Part shown: positions 5,792 to 11,754 of the stretch, piece after piece | Layout: every line of letters starts with the position of its first letter | Position numbering within the stretch: position 1 is the stretch's first letter | DNA from: an uncultured Lachnospiraceae bacterium | GTDB lineage: Bacteria > Bacillota > Clostridia > Lachnospirales > Lachnospiraceae | Assembly: GCA_910584945.1 (NCBI GenBank) | Contig: CAJUDY010000024.1 | Location: 46,695-58,448 of the forward strand | Reading direction: 5' to 3' | DNA length: 11,754 nt | The notes under the pieces: generated by a model | Databases searched by the model: none | What the model saw: the letters and a program-made list of their open reading frames with translations, nothing else | What the model was told of the DNA's origin: nothing | Position numbers and translations under genes: made by a program

Positions 5792-6823
5792 ATGTGGCAA
5801 TTTACATTTTTTATATTTTTCATATTATTTTGTATATTTGCAGGAATAATGGCACGTGAACCCAGAACGTTATGGAGCGGGGTTTCTTTTTTCTTCATGA
5901 TGATATGTTTGTCTATTTCCTTGTTTTTTATTCTATCTGAATATTCCAGGTGGCTGGCAGCACATGACGTGGTAATTGGAATACTGATTCTCCTGTTTGT
6001 TTTGGCGATAGGCTGTATGCTTATGTTTCCGGCAGCTTTGATCGTCATGTTTTTCATCGAGGGAATAAAAGTCATCAAACATGAAGGAGTGAAACCGTCA
6101 AATTTATTGTCGATGCTGTTCTCTATCTTGTTATATGTCTACCTGTCTGTCTGGCCGATGATTGGCAATTTAAGAAAAAATACATTAAGTACAATGCTCT
6201 ATGTTATCATCAGTTTTTCGGCAGTATATGTATTATCATTGATGGCTATGTATTCACTTTCTGCAATTCTTAACCTTATTCATCTGAAAAAGAACAGAAA
6301 TGCAGATTATATTGTTGTTCTGGGATCTGGAATCATTGGAAAGAAGGTCACACCGTTACTTGCGGCCCGGATTGAAAGAGGAATGGAATTGCTGTATTCC
6401 AATCCTAATGCTGTATTGATTATGTCCGGTGGGCAGGGACCTGGAGAGGATATTCCAGAGAGCGTGGCTATGGCTGCATATGCAGTAGGTAAAGGTGTAG
6501 ATGCAGAGCGTATCATAATGGAACAAAAATCTGTATCAACAGAAGAAAATTTACTGTTTTCAAGGAAATTGATGGATAAAGAGGCTCCTAAAATTGTTAT
6601 CGTCACAACGGCTTATCATGTGTTCAGAGCATTAATTCTGGCAAAACAGCAAGGGTTAAAGTGTGTTGGATTTGGGGCAAAGACGAAATGGTATTTTACG
6701 CTAAATGCTTTAATACGTGAGTTTGTTGGATATCTACGTTTGACATGGAAAAAACATGCGCTGGTAATTGGCATAGTAGCCAGTATTGTCGTGGCGACTA
6801 ATATCGCTGGTTGGTTGAGATAA
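5792..6823 (+). CDS. YdcF/DUF218 family membrane protein
   Basis: The 343-residue protein has five or more N-terminal membrane segments (about 3-19, 30-48, 60-88, 108-125, 133-163). A soluble DUF218 domain follows (about 172-300), then a last hydrophobic segment (323-340). Domain marks are DYIVVLGSGI (172-181), AARIERGMELL (191-201), LIMSGGQGPGEDIPES (209-224), the S-x-x-T/S-x-E-N segment SVSTEENLLFS (247-257) and VTTAYHVFRA (271-280). Relatives include E. coli YdcF, which binds S-adenosylmethionine, and SanA/ElyC, which act in envelope integrity. The longer version with a multi-pass N-terminus is common in Firmicutes. AGGAGG at 5781-5786 supports the start. A role in cell-envelope homeostasis is inferred from family only. 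Confidence 0.85.
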   Translation: MWQFTFFIFFILFCIFAGIMAREPRTLWSGVSFFFMMICLSISLFFILSEYSRWLAAHDVVIGILILLFVLAIGCMLMFPAALIVMFFIEGIKVIKHEGVKPSNLLSMLFSILLYVYLSVWPMIGNLRKNTLSTMLYVIISFSAVYVLSLMAMYSLSAILNLIHLKKNRNADYIVVLGSGIIGKKVTPLLAARIERGMELLYSNPNAVLIMSGGQGPGEDIPESVAMAAYAVGKGVDAERIIMEQKSVSTEENLLFSRKLMDKEAPKIVIVTTAYHVFRALILAKQQGLKCVGFGAKTKWYFTLNALIREFVGYLRLTWKKHALVIGIVASIVVATNIAGWLR

Positions 6824-6925
6824 TTAATAACTGTGAAATTACAGCGATCTAAGAGAGGAATAGTTATAAAGAACCGTTAAAGTATTAGCAAGAACTCTCT
6901 AAACTTGAGGTGAAATAAAGCGTAT

Positions 6926-6966
6926 GAAAAGCCCCAGGCGGCATTTGAAGCTGTTCTGGGGCTTTA
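6926..6966. terminator. Bidirectional intrinsic terminator between convergent genes
   Basis: AAAGCCCCAG (6927-6936) pairs perfectly with CTGGGGCTTT (6955-6964). The inner bases GCGGC/GCTGT extend the stem with wobble pairs. On the plus strand it ends in TTTATAATT after the YdcF-like gene. On the minus strand it ends in TTTT immediately after the histidine kinase stop. Position and symmetry show that it serves both converging transcripts. Confidence 0.85.
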
Positions 6967-6969
6967 TAA

Positions 6970-8343
6970 TTATCCTTTGAATTTATCAGGCAAGTGAATT
7001 TCAGTTTTCAGACCATGAGGTGTAATGTTTGAAAATTGGATATCTCCATAATGTACTTTTACAATCTGTCTTACGATTTTAAGCCCCAATCCGTGTTCTG
7101 CTTCGGCTGTTTCCGTCTGGGAACTGGGAATACTGGTATCGTTATTCAGTAATGCCAGGTATGATTCCTTGATTCCGCACCCAGAGTCTGCGACACAAAA
7201 CGTACAGATTCTGTTGTCCATTTTTACAGAAACGGTTATCTGACATCCACCAGGATTGTGTGTGATGCTGTTTTGTATTAGATTGTGCAGCATCCGGTTA
7301 AGCAGGAAATTGTCGCCGTATAGGAAAGTTTTTATATCTGTGTCAGTTCCAGACAGTTCTAATTCATAGCCCTCCGGAAGTCCGTTATTTAGAAATTCGC
7401 TTATCACCTGCCGGATCAGTTCAAGAGGATCAAGCGGCTTTATGCGGAAGGGCTGCATAGAGTATTCCAATTTTGTTGTTAAATTTAGATCTGCAACCAA
7501 TGTACGGAGCTTTTCACTTTGTTTTCGTATGATTTCAGCCTGTCTTCTGGTTGCTGCTGGTAAGTCAGGGTTATCTTCTATTTCACTGGAATAACCTAAA
7601 ATCATAGAAAGTGGCGTACGGATATCATGAGATATTCCACGAATCCATTCAGCACGCGTATTATCCTTTTTTGCCAGATAGTCACTGGCATGGTTTAATC
7701 CTGTATTGATTTCAGCAAGTTTACCTTTTTCCTCTAAGTGAAATGTTTCCCCCTGTGACAGTTTTTGGATGCCAGCCAGGATTGGCCGCATTGCAGTTTC
7801 GATTTTTCTGGTATTACGTAAAAATAAGAAAATCATAACACCGATATTGATGACCAATGCAGCCAGACAGATGAAAAGAACAGGCCAGAAATATCTGGTT
7901 TTGAACGAGATATAGTATTGGCTGATTGTGCCCGGCTGAAATCCCACAACTAAAAGTCCATTTGGATGATTCCAGATTTTAACGGGATAGTCCTTCAGAT
8001 ACCATCTGCTGAACATCGCAATTTCAGATGCAGAGTATTTAAGGGGAAGTCCTTCTGGCAGACCGCTTTCCCAAATGACAGCACCTTCATCGTCAATCAG
8101 CATAGCCCAAGCATCCGTCTGTGCTAAGATGTCATTTGCTTCCGGATCAACTGCGAATGCCCCGTTCTTTTGTTCAATAAGATTTGAAAACCGTTCCATT
8201 GGAAAAACGGAGTCCTTAACACCATTCAGATAGGAAGTAAGAAAAAGGATTCCTATTAATACAATGTTGATTACAAAAAACAGCAGCAGTATTCCGATGA
8301 CTGATAATATATAGTGGCGAAAGAAGCGGTCAATTGGTTTCAT
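6970..8343 (-). CDS. Sensor histidine kinase, antimicrobial-peptide-type two-component system
   Basis: The 457-residue membrane kinase has a transmembrane segment at 12-36, an extracytoplasmic sensor region of about 110 residues (38-150) and a second transmembrane segment at 152-175. A HAMP-like linker leads to the HisKA domain with phospho-accepting H239 in SHDIRTPLS. The ATPase domain has an N-box (HNLIQNSITHNP, 353-364), G1 DSGCG (386-390) and G2 HGLGLKI (417-423). The gene starts four bases inside the response regulator stop (ATGA overlap), so the pair is translationally coupled. It should autophosphorylate on signal and pass phosphate to the regulator. The large external domain differs from intramembrane-sensing BceS-type kinases and fits direct peptide sensing as in NisK/CprK-like kinases. 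That is inferred from the neighbouring transporter. Confidence 0.9.
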   Translation of the reverse strand: MKPIDRFFRHYILSVIGILLLFFVINIVLIGILFLTSYLNGVKDSVFPMERFSNLIEQKNGAFAVDPEANDILAQTDAWAMLIDDEGAVIWESGLPEGLPLKYSASEIAMFSRWYLKDYPVKIWNHPNGLLVVGFQPGTISQYYISFKTRYFWPVLFICLAALVINIGVMIFLFLRNTRKIETAMRPILAGIQKLSQGETFHLEEKGKLAEINTGLNHASDYLAKKDNTRAEWIRGISHDIRTPLSMILGYSSEIEDNPDLPAATRRQAEIIRKQSEKLRTLVADLNLTTKLEYSMQPFRIKPLDPLELIRQVISEFLNNGLPEGYELELSGTDTDIKTFLYGDNFLLNRMLHNLIQNSITHNPGGCQITVSVKMDNRICTFCVADSGCGIKESYLALLNNDTSIPSSQTETAEAEHGLGLKIVRQIVKVHYGDIQFSNITPHGLKTEIHLPDKFKG

Positions 8344-9035
8344 TTTTCCGCCCCCTTAATGTGGAGCCGGTAACCTAATCCTTTTACGGTTAAAAGGGAA
8401 ACAGGTTTTGACGGATTGGCCTCGATCTTTTCCCTTAAGTGGCGTATATGTGTCACAAGGGTATTTTCATATCCCTGCCAGAATTCCCCACAGACAGTTT
8501 CGCATAGTGAACCTGTGGTTACAATCCTTCCGGAGTTATCAAATAACTTTTCAAATAGCGTAAATTCTTTTGCAGTCAATGAAAACACTTCATCTCCACG
8601 ATAAACTTCGGCCTTATCTAAATTAACGGTTGAAGCTTCCAGATATACAATACGTTCCTTTTCAGGATAGGCGCGGTTTAAGATTGCCTGAACACGCAGA
8701 AGTAACTCCTTGGGCAAAAAAGGTTTTATAAGATAATCATCAGCTCCGTTTTCAAATCCTAAAAACTTATCATCGGCTTCTCCGCGGGCTGTAAGCATGA
8801 GAACAGGAATCGTACTCGTTTTTCGTATTTCCTTTAATACAGTGAAACCGTCAATGCCCGGCATCATCACATCAAGAATTACCATATCGGGTTGATTTTC
8901 CCGAAATATCGCTAATGCCTCTTTCCCAGAAGAAGCAGTGGTGATTTTGGTGTACCCGGCACGTTCAAAAACCGATTGGAGCATTTTAAGCAGCTCTGAT
9001 TCATCATCGACAGCAAGAATGCTTTTATCTTTCAT
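8340..9035 (-). CDS. OmpR-family response regulator
   Basis: The 231-residue cytosolic regulator has a receiver domain (about 3-118) with acidic pair D10/D11, phospho-acceptor D55 in VILDVMMPG, T82 and K104. A linker leads to a winged-helix DNA-binding domain (about 130-228) with FSLTAKEFTLFEKL (151-164), the recognition-helix region NTLVTHIRHLREKI (191-204) and the wing LLTVKGLGYRL (214-224). An ideal ribosome binding site (AAGGAGGT on the minus strand, about 9041-9048) supports the start. The gene is divergent from the BcrA/LanF-type transporter. Four 11-bp-spaced direct repeats in the shared intergenic region are the likely binding sites for tandem regulator dimers. Activation of the transporter, possibly with autoregulation, is inferred. 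Confidence 0.92.
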   Translation of the reverse strand: MKDKSILAVDDESELLKMLQSVFERAGYTKITTASSGKEALAIFRENQPDMVILDVMMPGIDGFTVLKEIRKTSTIPVLMLTARGEADDKFLGFENGADDYLIKPFLPKELLLRVQAILNRAYPEKERIVYLEASTVNLDKAEVYRGDEVFSLTAKEFTLFEKLFDNSGRIVTTGSLCETVCGEFWQGYENTLVTHIRHLREKIEANPSKPVSLLTVKGLGYRLHIKGAEK

Positions 9036-9061
9036 ACGGCACCTCCTTTTCTTTGTCCCTT

Positions 9062-9067
9062 ATTATA
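9062..9067 (-). promoter_or_regulatory. Probable -10 box of the response regulator-kinase operon
   Basis: ATTATA on the plus strand reads TATAAT on the minus strand, a perfect -10, 27 bases before the regulator start codon. The region 16-18 bases further upstream (about 9084-9091) has no good -35 match. Transcription may be weak or need an activator. The 11-bp repeats begin about 40 bases upstream of this box. Confidence 0.45.
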
Positions 9068-9105
9068 GCTCAAAAGATGAAAATATCCTATTCATGTTTT
9101 GAAAT

Positions 9106-9145
9106 CTCAAGGTAAATTCAAGGTTAACTCAAGATACCCTCAAGG
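9106..9145 (+). promoter_or_regulatory. Four direct YTCAAGR heptamers at 11-bp period (response regulator sites)
   Basis: The heptamers CTCAAGG (9106-9112), TTCAAGG (9117-9123), CTCAAGA (9128-9134) and CTCAAGG (9139-9145) recur at exactly 11 bp. They therefore lie on one helical face. OmpR-family regulators bind head-to-tail as dimers to direct repeats with about this period. The last two copies overlap the -35 position of the promoter whose -10 is at 9155, a typical layout for transcription activation. The adjacent regulator gene (8340-9035) is the obvious binder. Confidence 0.7.
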
Positions 9146-9160
9146 ATGCCATGTTACAAT
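9132..9160 (+). promoter_or_regulatory. Activator-dependent promoter of the peptide-resistance ABC operon
   Basis: TACAAT (9155-9160) is a good -10 box. At a 17-base spacing the -35 position (9132-9137) reads AGATAC, a very poor match, and overlaps two of the four direct repeats. A weak -35 covered by regulator sites is what is expected if the phosphorylated response regulator recruits RNA polymerase. The start codon at 9192 is about 32 bases downstream of the -10. Confidence 0.6.
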
Positions 9161-9191
9161 CAATGTGAATCAAAAAGGAGGTATAACATCT

Positions 9192-10115
9192 ATGAGTGAT
9201 TACATTATTGAAACCTGCAGCCTGACAAAAATGTATGGAGAACAGGCCAGCGTATCTGATTTAAGTATCCATGTAAAGAAGGGGCGTATTTATGGTCTGT
9301 TGGGACGAAATGGTGCAGGAAAAACCACGACTATGAAAATGTTGTTAGGTCTGACGGCTCCCACATCCGGCGAAGTGAAGATTTTCGGAAAGCCTATTTA
9401 TGGAAACGAGAAGAAAATTCTTCCGCGTGTGGGCTGTTTGATCGAATCCCCCGGCTTCTATCCCAACTTGACCGCAATGGAAAATCTGAAAATTTTTGCG
9501 AAGCTGCGTGGGCTGAAAGGTTCCAACTACATTAGGAGCGCACTGGAACTTGTTAATCTGCCGTATCAGGATAAAAAGCTGTTTTCGCAATACTCTCTTG
9601 GAATGAAGCAGCGGCTTGCGATTGCGCTGGCTGTCATGCACGATCCGGCAGTACTGGTTCTCGACGAACCGATTAACGGGCTTGACCCTATCGGGATTGC
9701 AGAGGTTCGTTCTTTTATCCGAAAATTATGTGATGTCAGGGGAAAGACCATTTTGATTTCCAGCCATATTCTTTCGGAGATTGCTCTCCTAACAGATGAT
9801 ATCGGCATTATTGATCATGGTAAGCTGCTGGAAGAAGAAAGTCTTGCTGAATTAGAACAGAAAAACCGTCATTATATCCATTTTACAGTATCCGACAGCA
9901 AACAAGCCGCCCGCATTTTTGAAACAATGTTTCAGACAAGATATTTTAAGATTACTGATCAGCATAATATCCATTTGCTGGATGTCAATCTGCCGACTGC
10001 AGCGATTACCCGTGCATTTGTAGAAAATGGCCTGGAGGTGTTTGAAGCGCACCTTTGTGAAGACACTTTGGAAGATTATTTTAAGAAAGTAACAGGGGGT
10101 GAGGGAATTGCTTAA
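9192..10115 (+). CDS. Lantibiotic/bacitracin-resistance ABC transporter ATP-binding protein (BcrA/LanF/CprA type)
   Basis: The 307-residue ATPase has Walker A GRNGAGKT (38-45), signature YSLGMKQR (134-141), Walker B AVLVLDEP (153-160), D-loop GLD (163-165) and switch histidine H192. The Q-loop position carries glutamate (E85 in GCLIESPGFYP). This E-loop is known as a hallmark of LanF immunity ATPases such as NukF and also occurs in BcrA-like proteins. An in-frame ATG at 9099 would add 31 residues, but those codons are the regulator repeats and the -10 box. AAAGGAGG at 9174-9181, 10 bases before ATG 9192, decides the start. It should energise the two permeases downstream to remove cationic peptides or lipid II binders from the membrane. 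The exact peptide is unknown. Confidence 0.92.
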   Translation: MSDYIIETCSLTKMYGEQASVSDLSIHVKKGRIYGLLGRNGAGKTTTMKMLLGLTAPTSGEVKIFGKPIYGNEKKILPRVGCLIESPGFYPNLTAMENLKIFAKLRGLKGSNYIRSALELVNLPYQDKKLFSQYSLGMKQRLAIALAVMHDPAVLVLDEPINGLDPIGIAEVRSFIRKLCDVRGKTILISSHILSEIALLTDDIGIIDHGKLLEEESLAELEQKNRHYIHFTVSDSKQAARIFETMFQTRYFKITDQHNIHLLDVNLPTAAITRAFVENGLEVFEAHLCEDTLEDYFKKVTGGEGIA

Positions 10116-10911
10116 CCTGATAGCTGGTGAGTTTGCAAAATTGAAGCGTAAAAAAATTGTGCCCTTTATTATATTGCTATCTCTGCTGTTCCCTCTTATT
10201 GTGGTTTACACTTCTAAAATGGGAATGGGAAATGATACAAGTGTGGAATTTTTGAAAGGACGGTTCGATTTATCTTATACCATGATGCTTGGATATGGTC
10301 TGGTTTTTTTGGAACCGTGTCTGTTGGGTATTCTAGCCTCCATACTGTTCTTTATGGAGAGGGATAATGATACTTTCAAAAATCTATGTGTAATTCCGGT
10401 CACTACGTCACGGCTGATTGCGGCAAAATTATTCGTTGTATTGATTTATGGGCTTTTTTATACCCTTTGCAATACTGTATTTATGATTTTCTTTACATGG
10501 GTTTTAAAGGCGGGAATCATTTATGATATTGGATTTAAGCTGGTATTCAGTCTTGTTTTTGGAATAGGAATTACGATTGCCACGTTGCCGGTTATCGTTT
10601 TCATTATCTATTTCAACAAATCCTATTTGATTTCCACGCTTCTTTCATTCTTCTATGCGATTTTGAACTGGAGTGTTTTATCGCTGGTTGAAGTGAATTT
10701 ATCGCTGGTAAAGGTAATTAATCTATTTCCGACTTTATGTGTAATGAATTGGAGCAGCAAAAAAATGATGGGACGTTTGGCGGACAGATATCTTTCAGAA
10801 GCAGCTTATTTGTTATTTCCCTCCGATATTTGGGCATTTGCTGTACTGGGGATAACGCTGGTTTTTTCGATACTGCTCATGCTGCATTTTTATAAGAAAT
10901 GGACGAGGTGA
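10099..10911 (+). CDS. Lantibiotic-protection ABC transporter permease, first subunit (LanE/BcrB/CprB type)
   Basis: This ABC-2 permease has about six hydrophobic segments (19-37, 64-86, 107-134, 147-172, 176-195, 245-264). The N-terminal motif LLNLIAGEFAKLKRKK (4-19) is an amphipathic, basic entry helix typical of LanE/LanG/BcrB permeases. Two starts are possible. GTG at 10099 gives 270 residues. TTG at 10108 gives 267 residues beginning MLNLIAGEF, which matches the family N-terminus better and is preceded by the GGGGGTGAGG tract. Either start overlaps the end of the ATPase gene, implying translational coupling. The protein should form the membrane channel with the next gene product. Confidence 0.88.
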   Translation: MRELLNLIAGEFAKLKRKKIVPFIILLSLLFPLIVVYTSKMGMGNDTSVEFLKGRFDLSYTMMLGYGLVFLEPCLLGILASILFFMERDNDTFKNLCVIPVTTSRLIAAKLFVVLIYGLFYTLCNTVFMIFFTWVLKAGIIYDIGFKLVFSLVFGIGITIATLPVIVFIIYFNKSYLISTLLSFFYAILNWSVLSLVEVNLSLVKVINLFPTLCVMNWSSKKMMGRLADRYLSEAAYLLFPSDIWAFAVLGITLVFSILLMLHFYKKWTR

Positions 10912-10915
10912 TGAA

Positions 10916-11698
10916 ATGGATAATCTTATAACTGAATTTTGGAAAATAAAACGCTATTCTGTAATCAAGGCCGGAGCCGCTATGATGTTTCTCTCCGTAT
11001 TTATGAGTTATTTTTACTCGACGGCCAGTACCTCTGTCGGCTGGGATTTTAACTATTTTGTTCATCAGGTGGTTCAGCAAAATTGTACGTATTTTTTTCC
11101 TGTGGTAATTATGCTGACAGCCTCCTTTGTTATTTCGAGGGAGACAACGGACGACACTCTGAAATCAATTTTAACGGTTCCGGTTGACTTTAAAAAGCTG
11201 TTGCTTGGAAAATTTGAGCTTCTTTTTTTTCTCTCCATAGCTTTCAGCCTTATCAACGCCGCGTTCGCTGTTATTATGAATCTGCTCCTGCATTTCCCCG
11301 GAATGTCAGCATACAGCATTATGATCGCCACGGGGCGGATCATAGCCACAAATATTTTAATTTACCTTTCGGTACTTCCACTCATTATTATCAATACATT
11401 TCTTTTTGGAAGTAGCCTGATTGGTGTTGCTGTCGCATTCGTATATGGTTATTTTGGAACCTTTGAGGGTTCTTTGCTAAATTGGTTTCCGATCAAGGCT
11501 GCAATGATTTTGTTTGATCCGTATTGTGGTGCAGAATATGATACTGTTTCCTATCAGACCTTTCCGGCAATCATCATATTAATTCTCACGGTGTTGCTTT
11601 CTGTTGTACTGTTAAATGCTTTTACACATTCAGAAAAACTTCCCAATGTAAAAGCAAAAAGGAAGCCAAAAAAAGCAGAGCGAAAAAGAGGTTGGTAA
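10916..11698 (+). CDS. Lantibiotic-protection ABC transporter permease, second subunit (LanG/CprC type)
   Basis: This 260-residue permease begins four bases after the previous stop, with GAGGTG (10904-10909) as ribosome binding site. It has the same basic layout as its partner: an N-terminal amphipathic segment NLITEFWKIKRYSV (3-16) and six hydrophobic segments (about 17-33, 57-73, 99-124, 140-162, 165-182, 218-235). ISRETTDDTLKSILTVPV (73-90) is the cytoplasmic loop common to LanE/LanG/BcrB-type permeases. A strongly basic C-terminal tail (KAKRKPKKAERKRGW, 246-260) is unusual and probably cytoplasmic. Two unlike permeases plus one ATPase is the LanFEG/CprABC arrangement, supporting peptide resistance over a generic ABC-2 exporter. 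The substrate is not identifiable. Confidence 0.87.
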   Translation: MDNLITEFWKIKRYSVIKAGAAMMFLSVFMSYFYSTASTSVGWDFNYFVHQVVQQNCTYFFPVVIMLTASFVISRETTDDTLKSILTVPVDFKKLLLGKFELLFFLSIAFSLINAAFAVIMNLLLHFPGMSAYSIMIATGRIIATNILIYLSVLPLIIINTFLFGSSLIGVAVAFVYGYFGTFEGSLLNWFPIKAAMILFDPYCGAEYDTVSYQTFPAIIILILTVLLSVVLLNAFTHSEKLPNVKAKRKPKKAERKRGW

Positions 11699-11705
11699 TC
11701 TAGTA

Positions 11706-11743
11706 CTGTATCCGATTTGTTTTCAAAGTATAACCGGATACAG
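11706..11743 (+). terminator. 9-bp inverted repeat after the ABC operon, possible terminator
   Basis: CTGTATCCG (11706-11714) pairs perfectly with CGGATACAG (11735-11743) around a 20-base AT-rich loop, starting eight bases after the last permease stop. The stem is followed only by CTTTGCC, a very short T-tract. It would be a weak intrinsic terminator, a protective 3' hairpin, or a DNA-level inverted repeat belonging to the next locus. Confidence 0.45.
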
Positions 11744-11754
11744 CTTTGCCAGCT

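Noticed and set aside
9106..9145. The 11-bp repeats considered as a CRISPR or plasmid iteron array.
   Set aside because: Only four short degenerate heptamers with 4-base gaps and no replication or Cas gene. Promoter position explains them better.
2827..9185. AAGGAGGTATA repeated at 2827, 4437 and 9175, considered as a recombination repeat.
   Set aside because: All three are Shine-Dalgarno sequences in the right place before start codons, and shared sequence is expected from pairing with 16S rRNA.
9099..9191. 31-residue N-terminal extension of the BcrA/LanF-type ATPase from an upstream in-frame ATG.
   Set aside because: It would be encoded by the regulator repeats, the -10 box and the leader. 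The ATG at 9192 has a strong ribosome binding site and matches the family N-terminus.

Overview
The window looks like an accessory stretch of a low-GC Firmicutes chromosome, most likely a gut clostridium of the Lachnospiraceae type. This rests on AT-rich sequence, near-consensus AAGGAGG ribosome binding sites before most genes, intrinsic terminators with T-tracts, and clostridial-looking protein families. No rRNA, tRNA, CRISPR array, transposase or integrase was seen.

Bases 1-1370 hold three small co-directional enzyme genes: the 3' end of a VOC/glyoxalase-fold gene, a pyridoxamine-phosphate-oxidase-like flavoprotein and a GNAT acetyltransferase.

Bases 1371-4424 form an ABC exporter module. 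A consensus promoter (TTGACA-N17-TAATAT at 1417) precedes a roughly 420-base leader, which carries a 13-codon leader ORF and three terminator-like hairpins. The last hairpin ends 39 bases before an ABC ATPase gene. Two ABC-2 type permease genes follow, tightly coupled. This layout resembles the attenuation-controlled leaders of ribosome-targeting antibiotic resistance genes.

Bases 4425-5791 look like a scrapyard of exchanged DNA. They hold the C-terminal half of a GNAT acetyltransferase fitted with its own ribosome binding site, a terminator, an unidentified ORF and a small helix-turn-helix-type gene of the kind found in integrative conjugative elements. A gene-free stretch of about 340 bases follows. 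A multi-pass membrane protein with a YdcF/DUF218 domain (5792-6823) ends at a terminator shared with the convergent histidine kinase gene.

Bases 6926-11754 carry a coherent antimicrobial-peptide sensing and defence locus. An OmpR-family response regulator and a sensor kinase (minus strand) are divergent from a three-gene ABC transporter of the BcrA/LanFEG/CprABC type (plus strand). The ATPase has a glutamate at the Q-loop position (E-loop), which is typical of lantibiotic-immunity ATPases. The divergent intergenic region carries four YTCAAGR heptamers at an exact 11-bp period just upstream of a -10 element, and these are the obvious candidate binding sites for the response regulator. The likely circuit is that the kinase senses a peptide, the regulator binds the repeats, and the transporter clears the peptide from the membrane. 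No bacteriocin biosynthesis gene is visible, so this looks like stand-alone resistance.
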